Below, piece by piece: positions 36,493 through 48,862 of a stretch of DNA of 64,000 bases. Location of the stretch: NCBI GenBank assembly GCA_022835595.1, contig BQUP01000003.1, forward strand, positions 2,032,975 through 2,096,974, written 5' to 3'. The DNA comes from Cystobasidium ongulense. Its lineage: Eukaryota; Basidiomycota; Cystobasidiomycetes; Cystobasidiales; Cystobasidiaceae. Numbering within the stretch: position 1 is the stretch's first letter; each line of letters begins with the position of its first letter. The notes beneath the pieces were generated by a model. That model was not told where the DNA came from and searched no databases. It was given only the letters and a program-made list of their open reading frames with translations. The translations under genes and the position numbers were made by a program.

Positions 36493-39400
36493 ATGGCTCA
36501 ACAGGCTATTGCTTCCGGCGACCACCTCGAACTTGTGGACCCAGACCTCCATTTGCGATTAACACTGCTCTTCTCGGAAGCCTTTCCCAATACCGCTGAG
36601 CGAAACGACCTCATACAAGCTATTGCAGTCGACAATAGCACGCAGCGAGTAGGCAAAATTCGCTGTAGTCGAGGTCTATCATACTTACTCACCCGTATTC
36701 ATCAGATTGCAGCGGCTTTAGACGATCACGTTGCAGTGTGGCACAAGACTTCGAAAGATGCCTATAAGGTCCACTCGGTCCTCTCTACCGGCTTCAAGAT
36801 TCAATGCGTCGATTTTCGTGGAGGTAGGCGACCACCACATCTGAGCCATAGTAGGCGCGACTGACCTTCGGTGCTCTCAGACACCCTGATTGTTGGTGGA
36901 TCGTCTGTGTCAGTGTATAGACTTAATCACACGTCAGGCTTGCCCCTATGGTCAGAGGCATGTAGGCAGAGGTGAGAAAGTCCTCGCATTAATCATAGTC
37001 ATAATCCGATGCTGAACATTTGGCGTCCACAGTTCTGCAGGTGCCGTCGAGCTCCGCCTATCCCCCTGCGGTCAGTATGTTGCCTCACGAAAGGCATCTT
37101 CAAATGTGGCCGAGATCATTCATGTTATCATCAAAGAGAATGAGCCAACGCGCATGGAAGTGATAAGCTCTCCATGGCACCCCAAGCAAGTACGGAAAAT
37201 GGAATGGATAGGAGAAGTTGAGAAGAATAGCGATCTCGCTACTCTAAGTACCGAGACCGTGGACGGTACCATTCGCATCTGGAAGTGCTTTCCGGACGAA
37301 CCGCACTACTTTGTGCTTTGGCTTACAATGAAAACAAGCTACGACAGCGTATTGCCGATTGCGAATGTATGGATCTATACAGATGGAGAGACCAAATTAC
37401 TGTCAACCCTGGAAAATGGTTCGGTTCTCCTGCATGATATTCAGGTATATACCATCATCGAATCAGCTTTTCAGCTGTTGTCGAAGCTAACTCAAATCTT
37501 TACCCATATGCAAGCATCTCGCCAACTCCTCGACCTCTGCTGGGCGATACTCGAGCCGCCGATACGCACAAGTGCATTTGACACGTCAGCAGCTATCAAC
37601 ACTCAAGTACTCTGCAATCTCGTATAAAAATGAACGGTTAACAATCTTAGGGCTGTCAAGGTCTGCGGTATTAGGGCTTCTACGGGTAGACAAAGCGGCC
37701 GATACCGAGTCTGCCACTCTTCAGCCTTGGAAACGTGCTACAATAAGGCACAGAGAATCGATTGTCATGCTCCTCCCAGCAGAAGACGCGTCGATGGCCT
37801 TAACAGTCGGGGACGGTGGCGAAACGATCCTATGGCAAGCCCGGAAGCTCCACGATCACACAGCATTGCTGCAAGCCATTGCAATATATATGCCAAAGGA
37901 TCGACTATCACCAATCAAAGCTGCCCTATCGGCTGACGGCAAGAGAGCTGTCCTCGTTACGACCGAAAGTGTCATAGTACTCGCACTGCAGAAGCGGAAA
38001 CTTGTCGAGGAAAATATCGTCCTTTCCCGGTTTCCCCTCGCCGCCGATATACTCTCTCTCAACTTTGACAATTCCAATGCGGGCGATTTGTTTCTGGTGG
38101 CAGTCGACTCGTCTAGCGCAGTCTCCGTCTGGCGGGTGGATCAGGACAATGCAGATCTCCTTTGTCAAACAGCTCTTTCAGTCCCTGCCGTGCGAGCTGT
38201 TCTGACACCCCAAACTGCCAGCAGTGCTGCTAGAATCGCCTTCACCGACACCGAGAATTTCATTCGGCTCGGAAGCCTGCTTCTTGAGCGTCATCGGGCT
38301 TCTTATCGCGATCTGAGCAGTCTGAAGCCGCAAGTGTCTAATATCAAACTGCTCTGCTGCTCGACCACCAATTATATTGCTTGTGTCGGTTCAACAAACC
38401 AGGATCTGCAGCTACACATCATCAATACTCAGTCGTCCTTATTCACGACGGGTCTCGAATATTCAATGCAGCTACAGTGAGTTTTCCGCCTCTTCGCCGA
38501 AAATGCTGTGATCTAACAGGTCATGGTCTGTCATAGGCTTGAAGATCTTCCGCATAGCATTTCTTTTTCGAACACCCCCGATGGTCTACCCCTCCTCCTC
38601 GTCAATTTCAAAGCCCGCTTCATGGTGATCTCCCAACGAAGGTTAGATTATTATCAAGAAAACAGCATGTGGACCCCTATCGCTGCATACAATCTCAATT
38701 CTTCACCATTCCCTCTCGCAAGCGCATCTGTCGGTTATGGCGGTTCAGTTATGGCGGCGATTGGGAACCAGCTACACCTATTCTCCCGGAACTACACCGG
38801 TCGCCGTACCTCCCCTGCCGACATGTTTACTAGTATTCGCGAAGCAAATAGTGCCCTACCAGACTACCACCCTCAGTTGCTGGTGCAATGCCTTCTCGCT
38901 GGTAAGTTTCTCCTGTATGGAGGATAAGACCGCTCTCTTGGATCTAAGCTAAGTATTGCAAATCTGCCTGGAAGGTAAAAGTGTTCTGGTCAATAAAGTC
39001 TTGAGGCGGCTTCTGAATGTAAGCCAGAACTCAGGAGGTCATATTTCTATCTCCCAAAACGAGAATCTTCCACTTGAAGAGTACATGACTCATAGCCAGA
39101 CGCCACTTGTGAGTTTACTTGGAAAAGCAATAGTTCAGTACTCACTCTTTTCAGTTTGTCCCCAAGGTCTCTGCCAGTTCCGTAACCGACGATGTTTTCA
39201 TGAGAGAGACCTTCTCGTATGTGTCAAAGATGCAATGCCATCGGAAATTGCTAACGCATAACTTACGTCAGGCCTGCTGGAGATCGCGCCATTCTAACCG
39301 AAGAAGAGGCCAAAGAACTGCTGGCTTACCTCGACAAGCACGGGCTACCTGGCATGACTCGCTCCGAGATTTCCCATTTGGCGGTGGTGGTGCAAACCAA

Positions 39401-41150
39401 CTTACAAGTCGACTCCCAAAGGCGCGCCCTTGACAACAATGGTATGCGCTTCCTGCTCTCGCTCAAGAGCTTCGCAATCAGTCACAGAGCGCGATCTCCG
39501 CCGCCTACTAGACCGTCATCTCCAGATAGTCAAGCCACGAAGAAGAATGTTGCACCAAGCAATCGGCTACCGCAGATGCGATGGCGCGACGTCCTGTGGG
39601 GCTTTCACAGTGAAAGTCAGGAGATACTGGTCTCGGCCTGCGATGAAGTTTGCGGAAAGCCCATGGTCTGGGAGGATGCGAAGCAATTTTGTCTGCCTCT
39701 ATGGCTAAAATCTAGCGAGGCCCTAGTATGTCTTCCTCACTGTGAAGCGAATCAACCAATACTGATACTGGAGTACTCTCGCAGACAACCCAAGTGGAGA
39801 TCATTGCTCGCAATGAATTTACAAAAGACGATGCACGCGATCCTACTACTTGCTCGTTGTACTATTTCGCTCTGAGGAAGAAGAGGCTGGTCCAAGGACT
39901 ATGGCGTCAAGCCACATTCCACAAGGAGAGAGGCGTCATGATGAAGTTCCTCGTGAACGACTTTGACGACACGCGGTGGCGCTCCGCTGCCATCAAAAAC
40001 GCTTACGCCCTTATGAGCAAGCACCGTTTCCGTAAGCTATACGTTACCACTCTAATTATTCGTAGTTTAACGCTGCGCACTTGACAGATTACGCGGCCGC
40101 TTTCTTTCTTCTCGGCGATAGCTTGAAGGACTGTTTGGGGGTGTGCCTTAGACAGCTGGATGATTGGCAATTAGCGGTCATGCTAGCTCGTGTTTACGAT
40201 GGAGACGATGGGTTCCACCTGCAAGCACTTCTTCACGATCATATCCTGCCTATGGCTTTCGCCAAAGGCTTCCGTCGGTTGGCAAGTTGGGCGTTCTGGA
40301 TGATGAAGCGGCGCGATCTTGCAGTACGGGTTATTGTGGTAAGTCTGCTAATATTGCGTCTATGCTTGGCTTCTGCTGATGATCGTTGCAGACTCCATTC
40401 GCCGAACTATTATCAAGCCTCAGCAACCCGAACATCAAGGAGATCGGCTCACCCGGTCAAGAAGATCCTAGTCTTGTCCTCTTGTATGGCGAACTGCGAG
40501 ATTGGTCCTTGCAGACAATTAGAGGCTCCTGGGCAATCCTTCCTATTCGAGAAACCCAGGTAGGCCAACAATCGACTTTTTCTATCATACCGATACGTGT
40601 ATGACTTGCTGATCCGATCTTCAGTTCATAACCCATATATCAGAAGCATATTGCAGGATGGGTGAGCTAGAACGATCTACCTTCGTGTTCATTGATCAGC
40701 CCTTGATTGTCCTTCAATTTGTAGGTTGTCATCCATTGGCACTTGACCTGGTATGCAAGTGGCAGTTCACTTCAGCAAAGCTACAACTGCTTGAGCTCTC
40801 GAAATATACCTCGGCACCCAATGGCAGTTCTAGTGGTCAGGCCAAGTCATCCCATTTCGAAAGGCCTGGTCAGCACCACAGACGAAGATCGTCCATGTTT
40901 CAACCCAAGCGGCGAAGGTGTGTCACGTAACTACCTTGTCAGGCCGAATCCATCTGATCCGCTCTTTCTACTCAGTACCATCATCATGGACATACACAGC
41001 ACTCTGCCGTCAAGAAGCGCGTCTCCGACGCCGGAGTCTGCTCCAGAGCCACAGGTCCTGGATGAAGCTCACCGCGAGGGCTTGAAGAAGGTATTGAAAG
41101 AGGTGAAAGCGCCACCTCCAGAGTTCGACATGTCTTCCTTCGACTTTTGA
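36493..41150 (+). CDS. RAV1: RAVE complex subunit Rav1 (DMXL/rabconnectin-like)
   Basis: Fourteen exons: 36493-36823, 36881-36971, 37033-37444, 37515-38476, 38537-38901, 38975-39108, 39155-39216, 39272-39725, 39785-40031, 40088-40338, 40392-40559, 40625-40661, 40725-40917, 40976-41150; 1293 residues, close to the yeast protein. The N-terminal half is WD-like beta-propeller sequence (LSPCGQYVASRK, VDGTIRIWKCFP). The C-terminal Rav1 region is diagnostic: MRWRDVLWGFHSESQE, CSLYYFALRKKRLVQGLW, YAAAFFLLGDSLKDCLGVCL, RQLDDWQLAVMLARVY, LASWAFWMMKRRDLAVRVI and RMGCHPLALDLV. RAVE reassembles the V-ATPase V1 and Vo sectors after glucose return. The protein ends with an acidic/hydrophobic PPEFDMSSFDF motif typical of the family. 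Confidence 0.92.
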
Positions 41151-41376
41151 ACACTCTATCGCACGATGGTCTGCACGCTGAGAGCTAGCCCTCGCGTCTT
41201 GGCTCAGGTAGACTCGCACGCGACGTGTCTGACACACACCCACGCAGCCTCCTGACAAAAGATTCGTCAAGATTAAGAAGGGCGGCATGGCACTAGCCAA
41301 TGATTCGTTGCACTGTGATGGGTTGCACAGCAGTATTGCATTGCAGAGTAATATGTGATAGCGCTGTCCAGGCAGC

Positions 41377-44300
41377 TTATGCAGTAATGCTGAAGGCATA
41401 GTCATCTTCAAAGATCGCATCAAACTGCTCTTGCATTGACACGTTATCTCCACCGCCCAAAGATGCGTCAATTACCTTGGTCTTCTTGTTCTGTAGCTTT
41501 CGCATGCCGACTTCCACCGATTGTTTAATGAGGAACCGGTGAACGTAGACCTGTGCAACGTCGGAATCAATAACCAGGTTCTAAGCTCTGAAACATCCCA
41601 ATGAGCAAACCACGTACTTGCTTCTCCTGACCAAACCGGTGCACACGATCAATAGCTTGGTCCTCAATTGCCCTATTCCACCAGAAGTCAAGCAAGTAGA
41701 TTCGGTTCGCAAGGGTCTGGAGACAGGGAGACTCTCAGCTTAAGGTCGGAACCGGCAAGACTGCAAGCCTACCAAATTGAGCCCAGTGCCTCCGGCTTTG
41801 AGAGAGATAATGAATACGCAGTGCCGTGTCTTGTCATGGAACTGGCGTACGGAAGATTCTCTCTCCTTGCGGCTCATGCTGCCATCCAGACGGACGGAGC
41901 GCAGCTTAGCCGCCTTAAGACCGTCTTCAATAAGATCAAGGAAGCTTGTGAACTGCGAGAATACCACTGCATGGAATTTTGGTCTGCAGGCACAGCATCA
42001 TTAGCTCCTCTAGTTTATTTGCCAGCCTGAATGTGCGGAGTGCTACTTACTCTTCCTCTTTGGCTTCAAGGAGGTGCTGTATAAGGGATTCGACCTTGGT
42101 ACTCGACACAAAGTCTGTCTTCTGCAGCCAATTCTTCGGTGTGAGAACGACGCTATCGGAGGCAGCTGATTGGCTTCGCGCAGACTTCTCCGACAAATTT
42201 GCCGAAAGGCTGGATGAGACAGAGCTGCGAGGAACATCGGTATATGTCTCGCCACATTTCCAGGACTCAATCTTACCTGGATCGCGTGCGTGCTCTGAAC
42301 AATGGCTTCCCGGTGGATGAGGGTATGTACGCATCTGAATCAGACCCGGAGTCGTCGCTCAAATCGATGACTTCTTCTTGCTTGGAAGTCCGACGGTCAT
42401 CGGGTTGTTTGACAGCTTGGCACAGGTCGCTTGTAGTATAAGTTTCTCCCTCGCCGCAAGCTGGGCAAATAGCCTGAAGCAACATTGTCAACAGATTGCA
42501 ACCCTGAAACGTAGCTCACAACTCACACTTCCGTCGTGCTCCTGTGTGAGGTAGCTTAAAATGCATTGTTTGCACGCACTATGCTCACACGGCAAGAAAA
42601 CTGCGTCTTCGCAAGTCTGTGTGGATGATGTTAGTGTGCAATCAAAAAATGCTTGGGCACGCGCCAACGCTTACATCACCGCACATCATGCACTGGGGCT
42701 GCCACTGCTCGTCAACTTCGTTCAGCTCGGCCAGAACCTCCTCTGCGTTGGCCTTCTTTCCGCCTTGAGCTACCCATTTGGCAACCATCTTCCGCACGGC
42801 TATGTTCGATGGATCGGCCTCCTTTGAACCAGCCTTGAGAAGCAAGGCTGGGTGTAGGCATGCTTGCCTTAGACGAGTTATGAGAGCCAAAATGGCGATC
42901 GTGTTGTTCTTCACAGTCCCGCTATCTGCATATACTCGATACTGCTTCTTGGCATCGGAGCGCACCTGAAGACGCCAATCAAACCAAACGTACGGTCAGT
43001 AACAAGCAAGCATAACCATGATGCAGTATGGGTACCCTATCATAGATACGCTGCTCCTCATCAGATAAGGAAAGCTCGTGCTACATTGAGAATTGCGCCG
43101 TCAGTGCCTGTTTTAGATGAGTTCACGGGTAATCACTTACTGTGATGAATTTCTTCTCCGGTAGAGGTACAATGGGGTTTCCGGCCTTGTCCTTCATGCT
43201 CTTCTCGCGCCTCAGGAGAAGATTGCGCATGATCTCTAGCACGATACCGCCGGCAGAGCTGTCCTTATTTTGAAAGGGAATTGTTACGAATGCTTTGAAG
43301 AAGGCCCATATGCCATACGGTCTGCAAGCATGATTCAGTGTGACACTCAGGAACTCCTCGAAAAAAGGCGTACTTACTCAGCTCGGAGAAAATGTAGTAA
43401 CGAGAACAGGTCTTCCAGTCTGTTCACAATAGGTGTCCCGCTCAGGCACCAGCGACGCTTGCCTTCGAGAGCGTAGCAGGCTTTCGCAGCTCTTGTGCTA
43501 CGTGACTTGATATTGTGGGCCTGTATATGGTTTAAAATCAGGCAAGCACCCCCAGTGTAAAATACTTTTAGCTCACCTCGTCCAGTATAATGCGATACCA
43601 GTCGATCGCAAAGAGCCCATCTTTTGGTCTGCGTGCCAATGTGCCTGTGGCCTCACTTGCATTCTTCTCGTATTCGATGCCCATCTTTCCATAGCTAACC
43701 ACCACCACGTCCACGCCGCCATCCAGCTCATCGGCTAAGTGACTAATGTCCTTCTGATCATTGTAGACTAGCACAGACAGTCGATCTTTCGAGGTTCGTC
43801 GAAGTTCGTCCTTCCACTGCGTGAGCAAACTTGTGGGGGCTACAACAAGAGTAGCACCACGCCGTCCACTTGCTCTTTTGGCTACGCCATTCCCTTTTTC
43901 AGCCGACTTGCCATTTTGTGTTAAGAAGGCTTGTCGTCTACGAAGCGATGCCTTTGAATGCTCTTTGCCATTCCCCTCTTCAGTACCCGTCTTCTCCATC
44001 TCATCCGCGGAGGATGAGCCATCTGAATCTTCCGAAGACGACAATGACGCATCGCGACTAGAAGAAGTTTCCGTGAGGTAATTTGTGTGTATCAAGGCGG
44101 CTATCATTATGGTTTTCCCAAGCCCCATCTCTATTAACATTTAGACACATGTTAGTGGAGGATTACAGGGAACGCCTTCAGCCAACGCACCGTCTGCCAA
44201 GATACCGCCAGGAACAGTGGAGCCACCCCTGGGAAATGTCAACGATAATTCGCCGGCTGAAGATGAGGCCTTTAGCGACGTGATCCTGCATGGAGTATTC

Positions 44301-46089
44301 AGAGACTCACAGAACTCGTTATAGAAGAAAGGTTCGTCTTGTGAATCCGGGTTGTCATCGTCGTCCAATTGAATGATGTTATCCGGTGACGGAAACGCAT
44401 ACCTGGGAGGGGTTCTTAATTAGTACCGTCGCGGGATGGAAGAGTCGATAACGTACTCCGCCCAGAGAGGGTGAATATGTTGCTGCTCTTCTTCATCTTC
44501 TACTCCCCGCTCCTTGTCGCACATCCATCTTGAACATCAACAGTCAGCATGTTATATGAGCGCAATTATAATGAATACTCACTTTAAAGCTTGCTTTTGA
44601 TAGGAACGAAGCTGCAGGCTAAAATGTGGCGGAGGATCCATTTCGGGGAGATCCAAATGGGCCCGACTCGCTTTCGCTAGGACGCCCTCAACTTCGCCCT
44701 TAGCTAACTCGCTACCCTCTTCTTCAGTATCTTCCGCTTTAGCTTTGCCTTTGCCTTTGACGTCACTCGTAGCTTTGCTTGGCCCTTCAGCTTTGCTTTT
44801 CTTACTCTTCTTGCTTTTCTTCTCCTTGTAAAAGTCGAGCACGGAATTCTTGTCGTTGATCCTTTCGACCGCATCCCCTCGCAGCACTGGCTTCATGCGC
44901 AACTTACCCAGCAGCTGTTTGATGGCAACTTTCCTTCTGCGGAGCAGGTATTCGAGCTCAGTATCGACTGCTTCATCGACCATGTATGGAGCTTTCTTCT
45001 CGGTTGATTTGGCCGCTTTCTCCTTTGCTTTCTTCACTGAAGCATTACCTTCGGCAACTTTTGCCGTATCAGATGCAGCGATTTGGTGACTAACAAACGC
45101 CTCCCTCAGGATATAGACTCTGATAGAGAGCCCGAACTCCGTAAGACCTGTGCTGTTTTGGTCAGTTAAGCGGATGTTGTAAGCGAGATGCAGAGAATAC
45201 TTGCCCGTTGAAATTTCTTTCGGCGCGTCGACAACTTTGCCTTCAAAACGTGCTAGCTTGAGATCCATCGCCTTTGCCATCCAGCTGGTAAAGTACAGCG
45301 AATCAGCTTGTGAAAAGCGGAAGGATGCTCAAAAATGGGTGTATACTGACTTCGCATCTTTTTGCACTATTCGACCAATCTCTCGGTCTTGCGAATTACG
45401 AAGTCTAACAATTGCATCTTCTGCTTTCTCCCTGACACTAACTGATGCGTTGGCCAGCTTCTTTTGCGTGATAGCGGAAATGACCGGCCGCTCAATTTTG
45501 ACGTTCAGTGATTGCTTGAAAATGTCTTTGGTAGTGTTCTTGGAGGAAACCGTCGCATATGCTCTCGAAGTGAAGGCTTTCAAGGCAGAAGTGGTTTGAA
45601 TATTTAGTTCAACATGTATATCTCACGCAGTTACACCGCGATCGGCGACTCACTACCAAAGTACTTCTGACCCCTGAAGTCCTTGCCATCTCTTGCTACG
45701 TAAGTCTTTGGCTTACTTGTGGTTGGTTTCTGCGTGGATGGTCCAGCTATAATGTCTCCTTCGTCGTCATCCGTATCATCCAGGATTTCTACGACTTCCT
45801 TCGCGTCGGTGGCAGCACGACCTTTGCCTTTGTCAACCTTGCCGTTGACGGGTGTGGGATCTGCTTCTTCCGCCTTGACAGAGGCATTGTCGCTAAGCTC
45901 GTTATCATCGTCGACGCCTTGAGCAAAGAAACGGCGCCTTTTCGCTTCTGCAGGGCGATGGGACGACGGTGGTGGTGTTTCTTCGTCTTCTGAGGGGAGT
46001 TCGCGCTTCGATATGATAGGCGACCCAGCTTGCTCGGAGATTACAGGAGAGCTCTGCCGAGACTCATCAGCTTCTTCGTCTACTTCCAT
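41377..46089 (-). CDS. RAD5: Rad5-type SNF2 translocase / RING ubiquitin ligase
   Basis: Eighteen exons on the minus strand: 45657-46089, 45351-45576, 45205-45284, 44583-45147, 44457-44528, 44311-44402, 44191-44256, 43577-44130, 43378-43520, 43141-43321, 43036-43080, 42675-42965, 42527-42616, 42277-42473, 42051-42224, 41773-41983, 41618-41716, 41377-41550; 1230 residues. Domain order is that of Rad5/HLTF: acidic N-tail, HIRAN domain (about 145-260, [16 protein letters not shown]), Walker A DEMGLGKT (about 510-517), [19 protein letters not shown] box across the exon 8/9 junction (about 695), RING finger CMMCGD...[11 protein letters not shown]...CPAC (about 912-950), and helicase C ([44 protein letters not shown]). 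It polyubiquitinates PCNA and reverses stalled forks. Exon 3 ends at a GC donor. Confidence 0.96.
45148..45204 (-). other. In-frame 57-base GC-AG intron in RAD5
   Basis: The donor is GG|GCAAGT, the canonical context for GC donors. A branch-like CTTAACTGAC lies about 20 bases before CACAG. The length divides by three and contains no stop, so retention would insert 19 residues in the HIRAN domain. Skipping the 57 bases gives a smoother family match ([17 protein letters not shown]). Confidence 0.65.
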
Positions 46090-46475
46090 GGTGCGCAGCC
46101 TGCTTTAATTCCTGGTTGCAAGCAGAGCTGATTGTCATAATCTGGAGGCGCAAATGAAACAGTGATCGCCATGCTCTAATGCAGAAAGCCGCCTGAAGAC
46201 TAGGGAAGGGGCTAACCGTATTGCATTGGTAGTAGTTGCAATGACCCGGTTGCGGTAGCTTGGCTGTCAATGTCAGGTACTCCAGCCGAAGAACGCAAAT
46301 ACATGTTCGAGTGGGCACTTTGGTGGTGGCAAACAGACCAAGTTGGCCATGAACACAATCCATGAAAGCCATGAAAGCGGCAATTTGCCAATAGTATCGA
46401 CACAATTGCGACTAGAAAGAGCTTATGATACATCAACAAGCATTTTTAAAAGGAGACAATCAAAATATCGTCCAA
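46090..46475. other. RAD5 promoter / pirin 3' flank
   Basis: Between the RAD5 start and the pirin stop, both on the minus strand. No ACGCGT box, gene or repeat is seen. Confidence 0.5.
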
Positions 46476-47742
46476 TTAAGCGGAGCCCTTAATCTTCCTA
46501 CCACCTATCTCACTCGCCCATTCCTGCGATCCTTCAAAGCCATTCTTACCAAGCTGATAATCTTCAAAAGCCTGGTACACCTCGCTTTGACTTGTGACTA
46601 CGAACGGACCGTGTTGAACTATAGGCTGGTCCAGAGGTTCTCCAGCAATAAGAACGAAATGAACATCATCGGAAGCACTCTCAACGAGCACACCGTTCTG
46701 TCCTTCTTTGGAGGATAGAATGAGAGTATGGAAAGGTTTGAGGGGTGTCACCATACTTCCGGATGGACCAAGATAGATATTTCCGGAAAGGGTGTAGATG
46801 AAAGCGTTCCATCCGCTTGGAATTGCTTGAAACAGACTGTCACCGCTCTTTTTCATCTTGATTTCATAGTAATGGCAGCCTCCAACGGGGCGAATAGGGC
46901 TTTCTACTGCACCTTGTTCTTCATTCCCGTGTGCTGAGCCACTGATAACTCGTATGGAGATGTCTTCCGTTGGATTAGCTACAGGAATCTTGTCAGCTGG
47001 AAGCTCTTGATAATCTGGCTCGTCCATCTTGTGTGATTTAGGTAGATCAACCCATAACTGTAATCCTTCAGGATCGGGCATGCCTTCTTCATGGACGGGC
47101 ATCTCGGCGTGGATTATGCCCTTGCCTGCTTGCATCCACTGGACGTCGCCAGGTCCAATAAAGCCGGAATGCCCTTTCGAATCTTCATGTCTGAAGTAAC
47201 CCTTTTGCATAAGAGTGATTGTGGATTGGCCTCGATGTGGATGATCTGCATGATGGCATAATGAGGACCGTTAGTACTTCAAACATAATCCAGTCGTCAA
47301 GTAGGCGGGGGCTACTCACCGGGAAAGCCTGCGCCTTTTCCAACTTTGAAATGGTCAAGCACTGTTTGAGGAGGTCAGTATTAAGATATACATGTAAAAG
47401 ACGGTAGTGATACGCACTCAAGAATGGCGTCCAGTTTCGGAGACCTTGGCCACCTATCGATCTTCTGACAGTGGCACCAACACCTTCTCGCTGTTCAACT
47501 GCGAGAACAGGAGGCTTCGCTAGCTTTCTGGATACTCGGGGACTTGACATGGTGTTGTGAGTGGCTGAGCCTGGAGCGTGTATGCTTTTATGCAATGTAG
47601 GTATGCTGGTGGCTGCTTTCCAAGCGATGATGCTTCGCGACCGGTTGTGTAAAGCAGAGGACCGGGGTTGCCAGTAGTAGGCAGAAAGTATTGTTATAAA
47701 GATTGAAGCAAGGCAAAGGAGGGTGTATGTTTTTCTAGTCAT
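46476..47742 (-). CDS. Pirin (bicupin) with an optional N-terminal membrane anchor
   Basis: Three exons on the minus strand: 47418-47742, 47320-47361, 46476-47245; 378 residues from the first ATG. The cupin core is clear: GATVRRSIGGQGLRNWTPFL, MLDHFKVGKGAGFPDHPHRGQ, FIGPGDVQWMQAGKGIIHAEMP and LQLWVDLPKSHKM. The first-cupin metal ligands are visible as HPHRG, the His of IIHAEM and the Glu of that segment. Pirins are iron-dependent nuclear or cytosolic proteins with quercetinase or transcription-cofactor activity. Upstream of an internal Met (about 47551, MSSPRVSRKLAKPP) there are 64 residues that include a hydrophobic helix (TYTLLCLASIFITILSAYYW), unusual for pirins. A partial second copy lies at 50.0-50.4 kb. 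Confidence 0.9.
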
Positions 47743-48276
47743 TTATAGGTGAGAAAGAGAAGAAAGCGCGATGGTGTGAATCCGATTTTCTAATTAGGAA
47801 AGCTGATAGAAGGAAAGCTGACAAATCGCATCTGTCAGCTGGAAAGCCGAAAAACTTCGGAGAGCTGGTATGATAGCTCTTTCAGCGGAGTTTAGGTACG
47901 ACATGTCAATCAACTATCACTTCTTTGTAATCTTCTATTCGGCGATACGTGTCACGCCTCATCATCTGACTAGGGCGAGTATTCCTTCATACCCGATGTA
48001 CTTACTGTACATGGACTTCAGGCGATCCATGATCTGACAAATAAGCAACGGGTTCCGCAAGCATGTCCCTTTGACATCACCGGAATTTACTCGTGTATAT
48101 TGCATGGCTTTAGGAACACTTCAGGTGACTTTGAAGTCAAGAAGAAGATACATCTGTAGAAGCCTAGGTATGCCTGCGATCCAGCGCAGACCTGCTTACT
48201 CAGGTCCTGAGATGTAAACAAGCGTGTATGGATACTTGGAATGATATGGAAGAAAATGACTATTGCTGTCAAGACT
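47743..48276. other. Pirin promoter / barrel A 3' flank
   Basis: No gene seen. The 80 bases nearest the pirin start resemble 50407-50480 in unit B; the rest has diverged. Confidence 0.5.
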
Positions 48277-48862
48277 CTAAACGGCTGCTTCTACCTCAGC
48301 CTGCGACACCACGAACCCCTCGATCGACCACTCTATAACTTGCAAGTTACCTGTGTCAAATCCGAGTGCATCTAGCCCTGACTGACTGACATCCAGAGAT
48401 GCTGGCCCATACATGCCAGTAGCATCCTTACAAACTTGGTCAGTTTTAAGGTTGTTGCCTACGGTGATATGAGCAGTTAGCATGCGCACTAGCGTTGCAT
48501 TGTGGACCAACAAGCTTACGATCTACCACCACGCCCACTACTGTTTGACCTGTACCAGTGTGTGTCATGGTTATATGCTTGCCACAAAGTGGATTGCCGT
48601 TAGCACCGCCTGGACCGAGATACCGCTTCCAGACCGCTTCTGTCATGGATACATATGGCATACCAAATGCTAGAAGTTTCTCCTCGTTATAGCCGCAAGA
48701 TGTGAAGCCACCAGAAGGGAAGACACCGTAGTCGGTCAGGCAGGTTTTCACGGTTGCGCCATCACGCTGGACGACCCGGGGACCGGCATCTTTAAGTGGT
48801 ACACCCAGAGCGACCGATGTCAACACGGCGACTGTTGTCAGCACAGGTTTGACGTGAATCAT
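48277..48862 (-). CDS. Small secreted double-psi-beta-barrel (RlpA/expansin-like) protein A
   Basis: Two exons, 48520-48862 and 48277-48458, phase 1; 174 residues. A signal peptide (VLTTVAVLTSVALGVP) starts after MIHVKP. The mature part has four Cys (KTCLTDYG, TSCGYN, PLCGKH and QVCKDA), the GKHITMTH strand, a VVGVVVDR strand and a closing GPASLDVSQSGLDALG. This is the order of RlpA-like double-psi-barrel proteins found as small secreted proteins in many fungi. Known relatives bind cell-wall glycans or act as inhibitors and effectors; catalytic residues of lytic transglycosylases are not evident. The paralogue at 50.8-51.4 kb has the same exon structure and four Cys. Confidence 0.8.

Noticed and set aside
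37061-37085. Possible intron donor GTCAGT in RAV1 exon 3
   Set aside because: Reading straight through gives SPCGQYVASRK, a normal WD-repeat strand, so no intron is needed.
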